Source: Dicaeum eximium
Lineage: Eukaryota; Chordata; Aves; Passeriformes; Dicaeidae
Direction: 5' to 3'
DNA: 64,000 nucleotides
NCBI GenBank assembly: GCA_013396995.1
Contig: VWZP01005656.1
Location: 724,472 to 788,471, forward strand
This document shows, piece by piece, positions 61,758 through 64,000 of the stretch. The position numbers and the translations under genes are program-made. Positions within the stretch are counted from its first letter, which is position 1; every line of letters begins with the position of its first letter. Under the pieces are notes generated by a model. The model did not search any database, was not told the origin of the DNA, and worked only from the letters and a program-made list of their open reading frames with translations.

Positions 61758-62631
61758 NCTCCTTCAGGGGGCTGGCAGCATCATCACTGACACAGAAGAG
61801 CCTCTCCTCCCAGAGTTATCCCTATCCTCTGTGCTTCCCCAAGTATCTGCCTTGATGTTCACCGGGGACCTCCCTGTTTGTGGCCGTCCATTGCCGTGCT
61901 CAGCAGGCGCCCAGTTGTGTTTGGACGTGAGCTGCCACAGGAAGACACACAGCAACTGGAGCCTTGAATAGCAGAGGCTGGACCAATTCTTTTTCTTTCA
62001 GAGTGAAAGAAAGACAGAAAAGCACAACATGACTGTTTTGGTGGAGTCTCTTTGTCCTGTGAAATTCAGTAGCTGTTGTTGCTTTCAGGTACTAATCCCT
62101 TCCACGGAAAAAATCATTCCAGGAAGGAGCAACATCATCTGACACATGCCAAGTGTTGCCACCACTTGCTCCACGTGCTCCTGCCAACAGCCCCTGTAGG
62201 ATGGGGCACAGCCCCCAGTGCTTGTCGGCTTTGGCTGCCCTCTGCAGAGAAGCCCCCCGGGGCACAGGGGCAGGAGACGGGCACCAGCGCTGCCAGGGCT
62301 CGGGAGAACTCTGCCACACCTGCTGATTTCAGTGTTCCCCGGGCCCCAGGGGACATAGGAGCATCCGTGCCCTGGCCCACACGTTCCTCGTCCGCGTCAC
62401 ACGGCCGCGCTTCGGATGGCCACCAGGCAGGACGTGTCCCAAGGAGGCCGTGCCAGCTTCTCTGGAAGGCCCCGTGCCCTCCCCGCCGCGGCTGCGTCGG
62501 CAGCTGCGGGGGCTCCTTCTGCTGCCCTGAGCTCACACAGCAGGGCAGCGTTTGCTGATGGTTTGAGCCCTCCCTAAAGATCCTGTCGGGCTGTCTGAGA
62601 CACTTGGGGCGAGGCATTCCTTCCGACCTGC

Positions 62632-63073
62632 CGGAATAAATCTCACGAGACACCATTTTCTTCATGCAGGAAAAGGCCCATTCTTTATTCACATAATGCA
62701 TTTTTATACAGTTTTACAGACCTCGTGTGTGACCATCTCCAGTTGGTTAGTAGCTTTCTTGCCAATTACTTTATTGGTTAGTAAAAGGTATTTTACTTGT
62801 CCATCAAATCTCTCTACTCTTAAATTGTTAACCTATTTTCTTCACCACTTCTCATGGACTAGATTTCATGTTTATGCAGGTGCTAGTTGTTTTTCACCCA
62901 GGAACAGATTGTTATGTTAATGAACTGTTCATACCAGGATTGCTTTCACATGGGAACTTGCAAAGTGCTGGCTTCGCCTAGGAGAACTGACAGGCTAGCC
63001 ACTGATCTAACAGAGCAGGCCTGATTTTACGAGGCCTGTTTCTTATAATTTTTCCACCTTCCTGCAACACAAG
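62632..63073 (-). mobile_element. LTR-like insertion inside copy B
   Basis: On the minus strand it starts tgtgttgcagg and ends ttattccggca, giving TG...CA ends. It has a TATAAAAA box (plus strand 62701-62708) and an AATAAA (62694-62699). The box-to-signal distance is unusually short. No clear target-site duplication is visible. Composition is AT-rich, unlike its GC-rich host. Confidence 0.55.
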
Positions 63074-63635
63074 CTGGGCCACTTTGGGTGGGCTGTGGGT
63101 GGCCCCAGGGCAGGTGGCAGTGTGTGCAAGGGCCCTTTGTGACACGGTGCAGCATGGTCCCCGTGGCATGGAACGGGACAGGGTGTCCTAGGGCCCTTTG
63201 TGACACGCGGTGACATAGGTGTTGACGGCGACGCGGCCACGCCACAGTGCTCGGTGCACGCGACGGGACAGGACGGGACAGAGCGGTGCCCGTGAGGAGC
63301 CCCCGCTCAGCGCACTCGTTCCTTGCCGACCCGGAGCTTTGCCGAGGCGTTACTCCTGCAGGTGACCTCGTGGCCAGACCACAGGACTTGGTGACCTCTG
63401 GTCTTCCCGAGGTTTTACTTCTGCAGGTGCCCTCGAGGGCAGACCGTGGCATTTGCTGACCACGGTCCTTGACGAGGAGTCTCCTGTCCTTGTGGCTGGA
63501 GCCCTCGAGACCAGAGTGCAGGACTCACTGTCCTGCACCCTTTCCAAGACTTCACTCTTGCAGGTGCCTTCAAGGCACGACTGCAGCAGTTGCCGACTCG
63601 GACCTTTTTTGAGCCATCTTCTTCTGCAAGTAGCC

Positions 63636-63774
63636 ATGAATCCAGGCAGTGATGTAGAGCAGAGACCCCCAGGCGTGCCCAAGCTGGCCTGGGGGAAGGA
63701 GGAGAAAGAAGGCCCTGGAGCTGCCCCAGCCCAGGAGCCTGAAGAGGTGGAGCAGTTCCAGCCACTGCAGAAGA
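63636..63774 (+). CDS. Putative first coding exon, unrecognised gene, copy B (partial gene)
   Basis: Same 46-codon frame as copy A, with one amino-acid change (V-E-Q-R for V-E-Q-S). The donor is a|gtgagt at 63775. The window's last bases read ctcccgcag, a good acceptor, so a 226-base intron would end exactly at 64000 and the next exon lies outside. Copy B therefore looks like the intact start of a gene running to the right. Function is unknown. Confidence 0.45.
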
Positions 63775-64000
63775 GTGAGTGGCAGAGCTGGGCCGCAGGG
63801 CTGATGCCTGCAGCCAGCTTGGCCCCATCCCATCCCATCCCATCCCATCCCATTCCATGGGCACATGGCCATGGACAGGACGGAACAGGGGCCGGGGCAG
63901 ACACGGCGCAGCGGTGCTCCATGCCCTGGGGCGTGGCGGGGCTGTCCCTGCCTGGCGAGCTCAGGGCTTCTGGGCTCGTGTTCTCCGGCCTCTCCCGCAG
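63775..64000 (+). other. Putative intron ending at window edge
   Basis: It runs from gtgagt to cccgcag. It contains the (CCCAT)n array and short gggac-type repeats. Confidence 0.4.

Larger units (their letters stand above)
61783..63848 (+). repeat. Tandem duplication, copy B (with LTR insertion)
   Basis: It matches copy A in two parts, 61783-62623 and 63086-63848, separated by about 460 bases of LTR-containing sequence. Differences seen by eye are a/g at 62123, a/g in the ATG exon (ccg to cca) and c/a just after it (Ser to Arg). Confidence 0.92.

Noticed and set aside
1..64000. tRNA, rRNA, CRISPR, operon or prokaryotic signals
   Set aside because: Nothing of this kind was seen. The intron-exon genes, CR1 elements and LTRs show vertebrate nuclear DNA.

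Overview
This window is vertebrate, and specifically avian, nuclear DNA. Two intron-containing genes can be read with confidence: agouti signalling protein (ASIP, + strand, coding exons 16658-20103) and adenosylhomocysteinase (AHCY, - strand, ten coding exons 57001-34096). They are neighbours in the tail-to-tail arrangement also known from mammals. The bird assignment rests on about eleven 5'-truncated CR1 LINE fragments, recognisable by their 3' ends and the 'tttgggttggaagggacc' type core, and on several short retroviral LTRs. A passerine is likely from the look of the LTRs, but this is an inference. Nearly all other open reading frames are chance frames in repeats, introns or GC-rich sequence.

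Layout. 1-430: nothing recognised. 430-2060: a CpG-rich, GC-rich block of unknown nature with weak internal repetition. 2735-3360: degenerate TG/CA-rich minisatellite. 3785-8224: three LTR-like remnants, one carrying a tRNA-Trp-like primer-binding site. 8225-16600: ASIP 5' flank with four CR1 fragments, a good TATA box at 15618 and an MITF-type E-box palindrome at 16094. 16658-20103: ASIP coding exons. 20104-33270: intergenic, with three CR1 fragments and one LTR family present twice in opposite orientation. 34096-57001: AHCY, with a 34-bp GC-rich minisatellite plus a CTCF-like motif in intron 4 and a CpG-island promoter with a TATA-like box. 57002-60150: CR1 fragments, an LTR-like element and a broken acidic-repeat reading frame. 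60153-63848: a nearly identical tandem duplication of about 1.6 kb. Each copy ends in an ATG-bearing exon of an unrecognised gene, and the second copy carries an extra LTR. The window ends exactly on a splice-acceptor-like AG.

The two named genes do not share a pathway. ASIP is a secreted melanocortin-receptor antagonist that shifts pigment cells toward pheomelanin. AHCY is the cytosolic/nuclear enzyme that removes S-adenosylhomocysteine. Their adjacency is ancestral synteny. The points most worth following are the R-I-F (not R-F-F) triplet in the ASIP active loop, the candidate pigment-gene promoter elements upstream of it, and the duplicated, possibly lineage-specific gene start at the right edge, which is also marked by two single-N gaps that may indicate assembly trouble.
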